A DNA stretch of 15,849 nt from Candidatus Solincola jinzensis (lineage in GTDB: Bacteria; Actinomycetota; Geothermincolia; Geothermincolales; RBG-13-55-18): the NCBI GenBank assembly GCA_015711875.1, contig JACVJG010000012.1:1-15849 (forward strand), written 5' to 3'. The notes beneath the pieces are model-generated. The model searched no databases. It was given only the letters and a program-made list of their open reading frames with translations, and was not told where the DNA came from. A program made the position numbers and the translations under genes. Positions 1 through 6,113 of this stretch are shown here, piece after piece (positions within the stretch are counted from its first letter, which is position 1; every line of letters starts with the position of its first letter).

Positions 1-125
1 CGGGCAACGTCACCCCTATAGACGGCCTTTACCTCGTGGGTGCCGACGTTGGGGCGCGAGGCGTGGGCACTGAGATGGCGGCGGACAGCGCCCTCAATCT
101 TTGGAGGCTGTTGCGCGCCGGGTAA
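1..125 (+). CDS. FAD-dependent oxidoreductase (amine oxidase/phytoene desaturase-like), C-terminal end
   Basis: Only the last 40 codons and the stop are in the window; the frame is open to the left edge. The visible residues include PIDGLYLVGADVGARGVG followed by TEMAADSALNLW. This is the typical C-terminal FAD-contacting segment of NAD(P)/FAD-dependent oxidoreductases of the amine oxidase/phytoene desaturase superfamily, where the GLYLVGD-like strand and the following Gly-rich turn close over the flavin and a final helix carries the ALN motif. The substrate cannot be told from this fragment. The next gene on this strand is far away, so this is probably the end of its transcription unit. The family assignment rests on one motif but a distinctive one. 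Confidence 0.75.
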   Translation, partial: GNVTPIDGLYLVGADVGARGVGTEMAADSALNLWRLLRAG

Positions 126-322
126 GCGGACATGAGGCGGTAAAAAGAAAGAGCGCGGAAAAGCCTCTTGGTGGTCGGCTTCCCGGCCACTTAAGCCTGC
201 GGTCGAGGGCGCCTCTGCCGCTGGTGGCTAAGGGCGTGCCAGGCGAGAGAAGACCGATGCCGGCCCGTGGCATGGATTCCGCAAAAAACATCGTGACGGT
301 TTCCTCCGGCTCAACGTCGCCC

Positions 323-472
323 TCAGACCGCCTCGCGCAGTGAGCAAGCCCATTCCCCATCCAGAAGGCCATGCTCCGCCCAGATGCGCAATATCTCGAG
401 CAGGAACTCCTCCGCGCTCGCGCTTCGCGCATACGCCTCTTCCAGTTGCCTCCATGCCGCATCGTAATCCAT
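323..472 (-). CDS. Small hypothetical protein, 49 aa
   Basis: The start at 472 is chosen because GAGGTGAT lies a few bases upstream; an ATG two codons earlier would overlap that site. The product begins MDYDAAWRQLEEAYARSAS and is predicted to be almost wholly helical and acidic, with one Cys near the end and no signal peptide or membrane segment. I recognise no family. Amphipathic spacing (AAWRQLEEAY, EEFLLEILRIWAEHGLL) and good codon use for a GC-rich genome argue for a real gene rather than a shadow frame. It sits alone between the oxidoreductase and the repeat block, on the opposite strand to the oxidoreductase. Short helical proteins of this kind can be antitoxins or regulators, but nothing here shows that. 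Confidence 0.5.
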   Translation of the reverse strand: MDYDAAWRQLEEAYARSASAEEFLLEILRIWAEHGLLDGEWACSLREAV

Positions 473-538
473 TTGCATCACCTCGACACCGATTCTATGG
501 CCCGGCAGTGACAAGAAGCGCAGGGGAGCATCAAGGCG

Positions 539-580
539 TGGTGGGCATTTATGGTGGGCATAGGCATATATGGTGGGAAT
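539..580 (+). repeat. Three short direct repeats, TGGTGGGCAT type
   Basis: TGGTGGGCAT occurs at 539-548 and 552-561, and TGGTGGGAAT at 571-580, all in the same orientation and separated by AT-rich spacers. They form the left edge of a block whose right edge carries three different repeats in the opposite orientation. Multiple short repeats at an end are typical of transposase-binding ends in some insertion sequences, such as the IS21 type. No transposase gene is present here. Confidence 0.6.
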
Positions 581-623
581 GTGTGACCATCTCCCTTGAG
601 GCATGTTCGTCAAGTTTAGCCAT
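549..623 (-). pseudogene. Micro-ORF, possible 5' remnant of a lost gene (24 codons)
   Basis: On the minus strand AAGGAGG lies six bases before an ATG at 623, a near-ideal ribosome binding site. The frame then reads MAKLDEHASREMVTHSHH and stops after 24 codons inside the TGGTGGGCAT repeats. The first residues look like an ordinary N-terminus and the last ones are composition-biased readthrough of the repeats. The simplest reading is the start of a gene whose body was replaced or deleted when the repeat block arrived. A genuine 24-aa peptide or a leader peptide is possible but less likely. Confidence 0.35.
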
Positions 624-670
624 AGCCTTCCTCCTTGTTTGGTTGCTCACCTATACAAGAGGAAGGCTAT
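622..670. repeat. Inverted repeat ATAGCCTTCCTC / GAGGAAGGCTAT
   Basis: ATAGCCTTCCTCCTTG at 622-637 is answered by CAAGAGGAAGGCTAT at 656-670; the arms match except for one extra C. The 18-base loop contains GGTTGCTC. The left arm contains the ribosome binding site of the micro-ORF ending at 549. The right arm recurs as a direct copy at 739-753, so this is both an inverted repeat and part of a direct-repeat set. Confidence 0.75.
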
Positions 671-839
671 CTATTGCCGCTCCAAGAGTCCAGACACAAA
701 TCTTTATACGCTACCCCTTGTTTTGGTTGCTCTCATTACAAGAGGAAGGCTATTTATGGCTCTGTTTCATGTCCAGAGCTTGGCTTAAAACCGAGACACA
801 ATTGTTTATACGCTACCCACAAATCCTTATGCGCTACCC
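638..839 (+). repeat. Imperfect tandem repeats (about 85 and 104 bp, plus a partial third)
   Basis: Two long units share TTTGGTTGCTC, then CAAGAGGAAGGCTAT (656-670 and 739-753), then GTCCAGA, and end with a conserved block whose core is TTTATACGCTACCC (about 694-716 and 796-818). A third copy of only that last block follows directly at 819-839 with TTATGCGCTACCC. The second unit carries about 20 extra bases before its final block. The region is visibly richer in A and T than its flanks, which suggests foreign origin. There is no intact ORF of recognisable family in it. Confidence 0.7.
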
Positions 840-884
840 GCCACGTGCCTTTTCTGCTGGTGATAAGTTGCGCAGGGAGGCATC

Positions 885-974
885 ATGTTCTTGCAAGAAC
901 TCGATCCCCTGGAAGAATGCTCGCTACGGCCGTTTTGCGTGGAAGTCGGATCGGTCAGCGAGCAGCGGACATGA
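885..974 (+). CDS. Possible 29-aa small protein
   Basis: GGGAGG lies four bases before an ATG at 885 and the frame reads MFLQELDPLEECSLRPFC onward to a TGA at 972-974. The peptide is acidic with two Cys residues and matches no family I know. It converges on the diguanylate cyclase, whose stop lies 17 bases further. Its second codon begins a perfect 14-bp palindrome. It could be a real small protein, the start of a deleted gene next to the repeat scar, or chance. Confidence 0.25.
   Translation: MFLQELDPLEECSLRPFCVEVGSVSEQRT
887..900. repeat. Perfect 14-bp palindrome GTTCTTGCAAGAAC
   Basis: The sequence is fully self-complementary with no loop, so it fits a dimeric protein-binding site better than an RNA hairpin. 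It overlaps the beginning of the possible 29-aa ORF. No flanking promoter elements were convincing, so its role is open. Confidence 0.5.
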
Positions 975-991
975 GATGACGGGGTTTCGGT

Positions 992-2464
992 TCAGGCGCG
1001 GAAACGCACGCAGTTGCGTCCGGCCTCCTTTGCCTCGTATAAGGCTGCATCGGCCTTGGCCACGATATCGGAGCGCTCCTTGATGTCCGGAGCCGGAAAG
1101 GAGGTAACGCCCTGGCTTACGGTGACCGATACCTTCTTGCCTCTTGAAAGAGGGAAGTCATGGTTGGCGACCGCCATGCGTATGCGCTCCGCGGTGAGTA
1201 CCGCGTCCTCGAGGTCGGTCTCCGGCAGCAGGATGGCGAATTCCTCTCCCCCATAACGTGCGAGGATATCCATGGTCCTCAGGCATCCCCTCACCAGGGC
1301 CGCCATCTCGCGCAGGATCTCGTCGCCGTAAAGGTGTCCGTGGGTGTCGTTGAGGCGCTTGAAAAAATCGATATCCAGCATTATAAGGGAGAAAGTGGTG
1401 TTGTAGCGCACGGCGCGTTTGAATTCCTTCTCGAACAGCTCCTGGAAGAAGCGGTGGTTATATATCCTTGTCAGCCCGTCGGTGATGGCCATGCGCTTGG
1501 CGTCCTCGTACAGGCGGGCGTTGTCCACGATCATGGTCAGCTCGTTTCTCACAAGGTTGAGTATGGAGGGGGCATCGCGACGAAAGGCCGGGGTCGCGGC
1601 TCCCGCAACCAGGAGAACCCCTATGACCTTTTTATGCGAGGTAAGGGGGATATGTGCGAAAGCGAGCTCAGGCTTTTTCCACTCGCCCTGCTTCACCACC
1701 GCTTCAACGTTGATGACCGTGCGCTCCACCAGCGAGGAGTCCTCTCCGCTCCAGGCGTATCCCGTCGCCGTGCGCAGTGTCTCCTCGGCCGTTTCCTCCA
1801 GAAGCTCCTCGCTTATCGGCTTGTTTACGTAAAGATAAAGTTCTTTCTCATCCAGCAGGAAGAGGCCGCCCGCGAGGTAATCGAATATCCTGTCCAGGTT
1901 CTCGAACACCGAGATCAGGGTCTCCATGAAATCCTGCAGGGATCCCGACAAAGCGGCGAACTCGTTCAATATGGTGGTCTCGAACAACTTGCGGTCCAGG
2001 AGGTCGGTTATCTTGTCTATGATGTAGGCTTCGCTGATGTCCTTGCGGCGGCGCTTGCGGGAAAGCTCTTTCTGCTCGCGGTATTCGCTTTCCATGGACA
2101 GCAGTTCCTCCACTCTCTCCAGGAGGTGCTCGGGCTGAAAGCCCTTGGTGATGTAGGCGTCGGCGCCGGTTTTGATACCCCAGAACATGTCGCTCTGGTG
2201 CTCGCGCCCCGTGAGCATTATGATCGGCAGCCACGAGGTCAGTGGATCCTCCTTGAGCAGGCGGCAAACCTGGTAGCCCTTTATCTTGGGCATCTCGATG
2301 TCCAGGATAAGTAGATCGGGCATGAGGGAGAATGCTTTGAGGGCTGCCTCCAGTCCATCCCAGGCCACGTCGACCTTATATCCAGCCTGCTCCAGGATGG
2401 AGCCGGTCACTTTGACCACGAGCTTGTTGTCATCCGCCAGGAGCACGTGCCCCTTATCGGCCAT
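992..2464 (-). CDS. Response-regulator diguanylate cyclase, REC-GAF-GGDEF (490 aa)
   Basis: This is a predicted phosphorylation-controlled enzyme that makes cyclic di-GMP from two GTP in the cytoplasm. Residues 5-120 are a receiver domain with acidic pair D11-D12, phospho-acceptor D55 in LLILDIEMP, T85 and K107. A charged linker (about 122-145) leads to a GAF-like domain (about 155-320). Residues 325-490 are a GGDEF domain with active site RYGGEEF (GGEEF at 405-409), an accepted active variant of GGDEF. RTMD at 396-399 is placed exactly as an RxxD inhibitory I-site, so product feedback is likely. The start at 2464 is preferred over the ATG at 2473 because GGGAGGT abuts the latter and is properly spaced from the former. 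PleD-like in logic, but with a GAF instead of a second REC. No partner kinase is adjacent. Confidence 0.93.
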   Translation of the reverse strand: MADKGHVLLADDNKLVVKVTGSILEQAGYKVDVAWDGLEAALKAFSLMPDLLILDIEMPKIKGYQVCRLLKEDPLTSWLPIIMLTGREHQSDMFWGIKTGADAYITKGFQPEHLLERVEELLSMESEYREQKELSRKRRRKDISEAYIIDKITDLLDRKLFETTILNEFAALSGSLQDFMETLISVFENLDRIFDYLAGGLFLLDEKELYLYVNKPISEELLEETAEETLRTATGYAWSGEDSSLVERTVINVEAVVKQGEWKKPELAFAHIPLTSHKKVIGVLLVAGAATPAFRRDAPSILNLVRNELTMIVDNARLYEDAKRMAITDGLTRIYNHRFFQELFEKEFKRAVRYNTTFSLIMLDIDFFKRLNDTHGHLYGDEILREMAALVRGCLRTMDILARYGGEEFAILLPETDLEDAVLTAERIRMAVANHDFPLSRGKKVSVTVSQGVTSFPAPDIKERSDIVAKADAALYEAKEAGRNCVRFRA

Positions 2465-2503
2465 ACTTTTCATACCTCCCCGTGCCGAGGTTTTCGCCTA
2501 TGA

Positions 2504-2509
2504 ATTATC
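2504..2509 (-). promoter_or_regulatory. Possible -10 box for the diguanylate cyclase
   Basis: GATAAT on the minus strand lies about 40 bases upstream of the chosen start. A poor -35 (TTCAAC) sits 18 bases further upstream. The -10 is good and the -35 weak, so the site is tentative. Confidence 0.35.
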
Positions 2510-2550
2510 GGCCCGAGAAGGCAGGGAGTTGAATGTAGTGGGGAAACGTC

Positions 2551-3207
2551 TCAATCGGGACGCAGCATTATCTCCACCTCGCCCCGTCCGCGTGCGGCCG
2601 CGAGCCGGCAGGCTTCCTCCGGCGTCAATTTCAGGATTATACAGGGAGAAGAGGCAGATGAGAGCTCGGCGCTTTCCTGCATGGCGAACACGCGCCCACC
2701 GTAAACGCATATGACCTCCACGTTCTCCAGCAGCAACACCGCCGCGTCGCCCGTGAGCGCGAGGATGTCCACATGGCTTCCTTCCCGCAATTCAACCGCG
2801 GGAAAGGCCACCGCCGTGGCGGGAAGGGGATAGGCGCGGAAATCCCTGCCCAGGGAGGAACGCGCCAGGCCGTGCTCCCCTGGAGAGAGCAGGGAGCTCG
2901 CCAGCAGCGGCTCTCCTTCGCTCACCGCCCCTCGCAGGGAACTGCCTATGACCTCTCCCGGGTCCGTGAAGGCGCCGGGGAAGAGGTAGTTTTCGGGAAA
3001 GTCGGCAAGGCGCAAGGAAGAGGGGTCGACCACCTCTCCCGCCACCATGTCCCTTGCCGCCACCACCAGGGTGATCAGCCTCCCTCCCTCGGCTATGCGC
3101 GTAGACAGGCCGCGCAGGTAGAGAAGAAGGCTGAGGGCGGCCAGGGAAGCGGCGGCAATGGAGAGGGCGAGGTAGAATCGCGAAGAGCGGCGGGTGAGTC
3201 CTTTCAT
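2551..3207 (-). CDS. CpaB/RcpC-like SAF-domain membrane protein (218 aa)
   Basis: Residues 12-31 form one N-terminal membrane helix after a positively charged start (MKGLTRRSSR). Residues about 43-110 read as a SAF domain: VVAARDMVAGEVVDPSSL, then LADFPENYLFPGAFTDPGEV and a conserved GEPLLASSL. The rest is an RcpC-type beta-rich domain (VELREGSHVDILAL, ending LTPEEACRLAAARGRGEVEIMLRPD). In Flp/Tad pilus systems CpaB/RcpC is a periplasmic or wall-side assembly protein near the secretin. It is somewhat shorter than many CpaB proteins. No Tad ATPase, pilin or secretin lies beside it, so it is an orphan here. AGGAAAG precedes the start. It is followed after 86 bases by the diguanylate cyclase, but a separate promoter there is possible. 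Confidence 0.8.
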   Translation of the reverse strand: MKGLTRRSSRFYLALSIAAASLAALSLLLYLRGLSTRIAEGGRLITLVVAARDMVAGEVVDPSSLRLADFPENYLFPGAFTDPGEVIGSSLRGAVSEGEPLLASSLLSPGEHGLARSSLGRDFRAYPLPATAVAFPAVELREGSHVDILALTGDAAVLLLENVEVICVYGGRVFAMQESAELSSASSPCIILKLTPEEACRLAAARGRGEVEIMLRPD

Positions 3208-3380
3208 ATGCTTTCCTTTCCTTGTCGGCCGGCTGCGCGCCGGTTGATGAGAACACGTTATTCACCTGACGTAACCGGGCCTGGGCAGAAAGACGGTTTT
3301 TCAACTCCGAAAGGCACGCTGGAAAAGATGCCGCGAATCCCCGGGTGGCAAGAAAAGTCGCATGCTGAGAGACTGCAGAG

Positions 3381-4229
3381 CTACCTCAGGGGGATGAACT
3401 CGAAAACGTTCGTGGCGGTGTCCAGGAGCAAGAAGCCGTTTCGGATGGTCTCTCCCCCGCAGAGGACCTTCACCACCTCCTGTGTCTGCGGCGTGGCAAC
3501 CAGGGCGGGGGTGGTGGGAGGGTTACCCGTCCATTCCTCCACGCCGTGGTCTTCGCCGGGAGGGTATAAGGCTTTAAGGCCCGGGTCTCCCGGGTAGATG
3601 GTCATGACCTGGCCGGAATTACCCGCGATGGCCCCGTGGACCAGGGGAACGCCCAACCTGGCGCAGCATTCCTCCAGCAACAAGCGCGTGGGCACGTTAT
3701 CGAGCGCGTCCACCACCACCTCACATCGCGAGAAAAAATCGACCGCTTCCTCAGGGGCCGTGATCCTGCGGCGCATGACGGTGACCTCGGTGGCGCGGTT
3801 GATGGACCTCACGCGCCTGGCCGCAACCTCCGCCTTCGACTGCCCCAGTTCGCCTTCCGTGCATAGAAGCTGGCGGTTGATGTTGCTTTCCTCGAAGACT
3901 TCTCCGTCCACCAGGGCCAGGTACCCCACCCCGAAACGGGCCAGCTCCTCCGCCACGTAACCACCCAGCCCGCCCAACCCGCAGATCCCCACCCTCGATA
4001 CGGTAAGCCTTAATTGGCCCTCTATGCCGATGGTGCCGATATTGCGCTGGTAGCGGATGGGGACTACCCCGGCCTCAAGGGCGGCTGACTCCACCTCGCG
4101 AAGCGACACCCCCGTCCTCTCCGCTATGCCCCTCGAAGCCTGCATGGAGATGAGCGGATAAGCTAAGCCCTCCTGGCGCACCGCCTCCGCCAGGATCGAC
4201 TGCGTGAGCCCACCAGTCCCGCCGTTCAT
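3381..4229 (-). CDS. ThiF/MoeB/HesA-family adenylyltransferase (E1-like, 282 aa)
   Basis: Enzymes of this family adenylate the C-terminal Gly-Gly of a ThiS/MoaD-type sulfur carrier or a related substrate. An N-terminal helical extension (1-75) ends with a typical RYQRNIGTIGIEGQ lead-in. The Rossmann core follows: GICGLGGLGG (81-90), LVDGEVFEESNINRQ with D108, N118 and R119, then GQSKAE with K132, and VVDALDN (D174, D177), which together make the ATP/Mg site. The paired CxxC zinc motifs of MoeB/ThiF are absent. The region where MoeB carries its transfer cysteine reads NPPTTPALVATPQTQE, without Cys. It may therefore act by acyl-adenylate formation only. No ThiS/MoaD partner is in the window. 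No Shine-Dalgarno precedes the ATG, but a promoter lies at the spacing expected for a leaderless mRNA. Confidence 0.88.
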   Translation of the reverse strand: MNGGTGGLTQSILAEAVRQEGLAYPLISMQASRGIAERTGVSLREVESAALEAGVVPIRYQRNIGTIGIEGQLRLTVSRVGICGLGGLGGYVAEELARFGVGYLALVDGEVFEESNINRQLLCTEGELGQSKAEVAARRVRSINRATEVTVMRRRITAPEEAVDFFSRCEVVVDALDNVPTRLLLEECCARLGVPLVHGAIAGNSGQVMTIYPGDPGLKALYPPGEDHGVEEWTGNPPTTPALVATPQTQEVVKVLCGGETIRNGFLLLDTATNVFEFIPLR

Positions 4230-4713
4230 GCAAAGAATTGTATAACATGATTAACTTATATACAAGCCCCGCATATCCTCGCATTGCTCGCCCAGGGGAC
4301 CAGATTATGCGTCGTGGCCTGGATCGAGGGTTCGAGATGTCGCCCTTTCCTTTCGTCGGATCTGCCTGCTGTGTGGGATCTGCCTGATTTGCCGGCATGC
4401 CGTGGCGGCCAGTCAGCCTGTCTCGATCCGGAAAGCGCCCGGCGAAACGACACACTTCCCCTTCTTCCTCCATGCATGGGGGGAAGAACGACCCTCCCCT
4501 TTCGGCTTGCCATTGGAACAGGTAGCTGAACCGAACATCGCCGAAACGCGCAAGGTGGAGGAAACGATATTCCCCCTTCGTTTCTCTCAGCGCTGTTTTC
4601 CTGGATCTATTCTTCCTCGGCGCGTGGGCGGAAGGAACGGTGGCAAGACGACAAGAAGGAAGAGGCCTGTGCCCTCCGCGTCCTCCTGTTTGGCGGAGTT
4701 GAGCGTAATTCAC
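4230..4713. other. Non-coding gap between the thiF-like and nitronate monooxygenase genes
   Basis: The first 36 bases hold the thiF-like promoter. The remainder has no convincing coding frame: open frames on both strands are Arg/Pro/Gly-rich and lack ribosome binding sites. It contains a direct repeat of GGATCTGCCTG (about 4359 and 4377) and a palindrome centred on CCATGCATGG near 4475. No tRNA or known riboswitch pattern was seen. Confidence 0.5.
4237..4265 (-). promoter_or_regulatory. Sigma-70-type promoter giving a leaderless thiF-like mRNA
   Basis: On the minus strand TACAAT (4237-4242) is a five-of-six -10 box. TTGTAT (4260-4265) lies exactly 17 bases upstream as a partial -35. Seven bases separate the -10 from the ATG at 4229, so transcription would be expected to start at or next to the A of the ATG. 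No ribosome binding site is present, which agrees. Confidence 0.6.
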
Positions 4714-4738
4714 GGGGCGCCCCGTATAAGGGCGCCCC
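4714..4738 (-). terminator. Strong GC hairpin downstream of the nitronate monooxygenase gene
   Basis: GGGGCGCCC (4714-4722) and GGGCGCCCC (4730-4738) form a perfect 9-bp stem with loop CGTATAA. Partly complementary CACGG/CCGTG flanks could lengthen it. It lies about 37 bases past the nitronate monooxygenase stop. There is no U-run, so it is either a U-less terminator as seen in GC-rich bacteria or a 3' stabilising stem. Confidence 0.6.
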
Positions 4739-4774
4739 TGCCAGAACCGTGATTAAAGCGCCGTCGAGGCTGCG

Positions 4775-5824
4775 CTATCCCGCTGCCTTCTCCCCCAGCC
4801 GCTTGATCACTTCCTCCGCCTCCCGCACCGTCCTCTCGATCACCTCCTGGACGGTGGGGATATCGTGCAACAGCCCGGTGACCTGGCCTACGGGGAGCAC
4901 GCCGTTCTCCACGTCGCCGTTTTCCGTGGCCACGCGGATCTGCTTGAAGGCGTTGGCCATGAAGGCCAGCTGCCGGGCGTTCTCCCAACCGGACGCCAGC
5001 ACGCCGATGAACAGCTTGTAATAGGGGAGCTTAAGCATTTTGGCGATGGAGCGCGAGTTCGGTATGGCCCTCAGCAGATCGAGAGGGGTCAGTCCGTGCT
5101 TGATGGCCTTGCGCGCGGCGGGGGTGTCGAGGATACGGCACCACAAGCCGTCGAAGTTCTTGGAATAGAGGGTATCGTAGACGTCCTTTTCCAGGGAGAG
5201 CTGCTTGAAGTTCTGGTGCAGGGGGCTCTCGACCGTGGTCATGAGGCGGGTACCCATGGCCACGCCCTCGGCGCCAAGGGCGAGGGCGGCGGCCAGGCCC
5301 CTGCCATCTCCCACGCCTCCGGCGGCGATGACCGGTATGTCGAGACCCGAGGCCAGGCTGGGAACGAGGCAGAAGGTGGTCACCTGTTCTCCGTGGGCCG
5401 CCGCCTCGTTGCCAGTGGCTATCACGCCATCGCAGCCATAGTCCTGGGCGCGCTTGGCATGGCGCAGGTTTGTCACCGTGGCCAGGACCTTACCTCCATA
5501 CTCGTGGGCGGCCTGCACGATCCAGTCCCCCTTGCCCAGGGAGAAGTTGATCACCGGCACCTTCTCCTCGAGGAGGACCGCAGCGTTCTGCGCAGCTCCC
5601 GGGAAGAGCAGGGATACGTTGGCTCCAAAGGGTTTGTCGGTCAGGCTTCGGACCTCCCTCACCGCCGCGCGCGTCTCGTCCGCGTCCAGGACTCCGGTGG
5701 CGAGGAGGCCGAGTCCCCCGGCATTGGACACCGCTGCGACCATCTTGGGGACGCTTATCCAGCTCATGCCGGAGAGCAGGATAGGGTGCTTGATCCCCAG
5801 GATCTCGGTGATCTTCGTCTTCAT
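4775..5824 (-). CDS. Nitronate monooxygenase / FabK-like flavoprotein (349 aa)
   Basis: This is an FMN-binding TIM-barrel enzyme of the 2-nitropropane dioxygenase superfamily, which includes nitronate monooxygenases and FabK enoyl-ACP reductases. Visible family marks are the N-terminal ILGIKHPILLSGMSWIS, SNAGGLGLLATG (33-44), FGANVSLLFP, GVIATGNEAAAHGE with the likely catalytic H144, IPVIAAGGVGDGRG (FMN phosphate loop, 163-176) and GAEGVAMGTRLM (184-195). Length is normal for the group. The C-terminal quarter (IRVATENGDVENGVLPVGQVTGLL) resembles bacterial nitronate monooxygenases more than FabK, but the sequence alone does not settle the substrate. The start at 5824 follows GGAAGGAG by seven bases. 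It has its own 289-base leader with several hairpins and ends before a strong stem. Confidence 0.88.
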   Translation of the reverse strand: MKTKITEILGIKHPILLSGMSWISVPKMVAAVSNAGGLGLLATGVLDADETRAAVREVRSLTDKPFGANVSLLFPGAAQNAAVLLEEKVPVINFSLGKGDWIVQAAHEYGGKVLATVTNLRHAKRAQDYGCDGVIATGNEAAAHGEQVTTFCLVPSLASGLDIPVIAAGGVGDGRGLAAALALGAEGVAMGTRLMTTVESPLHQNFKQLSLEKDVYDTLYSKNFDGLWCRILDTPAARKAIKHGLTPLDLLRAIPNSRSIAKMLKLPYYKLFIGVLASGWENARQLAFMANAFKQIRVATENGDVENGVLPVGQVTGLLHDIPTVQEVIERTVREAEEVIKRLGEKAAG

Positions 5825-5859
5825 CGCGATGCTCCTTCCTCTCGATTGATGCGGTTGAA

Positions 5860-5888
5860 CTTTCCCTCCCTGAAAGGGCGGAGGAAAG
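5860..5888 (-). repeat. Inverted repeat in the nitronate monooxygenase leader
   Basis: CTTTCCCTCC (5860-5869) and GGAGGAAAG (5880-5888) pair with one bulged C, about 20 bases upstream of the Shine-Dalgarno site. It touches the overlapping hairpin pair at 5888-5913. Confidence 0.5.
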
Positions 5889-5913
5889 AAGGCATCCCCG
5901 CCTTCAGGATGCC
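5888..5913 (-). promoter_or_regulatory. Two mutually exclusive hairpins between the M50 and nitronate monooxygenase genes
   Basis: GAAGGC (5888-5893) can pair with GCCTTC (5900-5905), while the overlapping GGCATCC (5891-5897) can pair with GGATGCC (5907-5913). Both cannot form at once. Read on the minus strand the outer stem is followed by a pyrimidine-rich TTCTTTCC. It could be a weak terminator after the M50 gene or an attenuator-like switch for the downstream gene. Confidence 0.4.
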
Positions 5914-6113
5914 GACCCCGCGCGGTATGCCTTTAAGCAAGCCCGGGTATCACGGCCACGCCTAATTATAGCCCAACCATCCTGCGCAATCATTTTCCGG
6001 CGGTAGAAAGAGAAAGGGCGACAGCTTTTTCCGGCCACCCTCTGACATGAGGGCAAAGGAAAGGAGGAACGCGGGCGAGCCTCCGCCGTGATAGGGAAGA
6101 CGGGGACAATGCC

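Noticed and set aside
638..839. CRISPR-like array
   Set aside because: The repeats are imperfect, only two to three copies, with unequal unit lengths and no uniform spacers or cas genes.
1160..2314. 384-codon plus-strand frame opposite the diguanylate cyclase
   Set aside because: It is the antisense shadow of a well-supported gene; its His/Gly/Val/Leu-rich composition is typical of the reverse frame of a GC-rich gene.
4325..4345. GGTTCGAG resembling a tRNA T-loop
   Set aside because: The flanking bases do not pair to form a T-stem and no other tRNA arms are present.
4256..4513. 85-codon minus-strand frame in the gap upstream of the ThiF-like gene
   Set aside because: It is Arg/Gly/Pro-rich, lacks a ribosome binding site and ends inside the ThiF-like promoter.
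4865..5965. 366-codon plus-strand frame opposite the nitronate monooxygenase gene
   Set aside because: It is an antisense shadow with no motif and no ribosome binding site.
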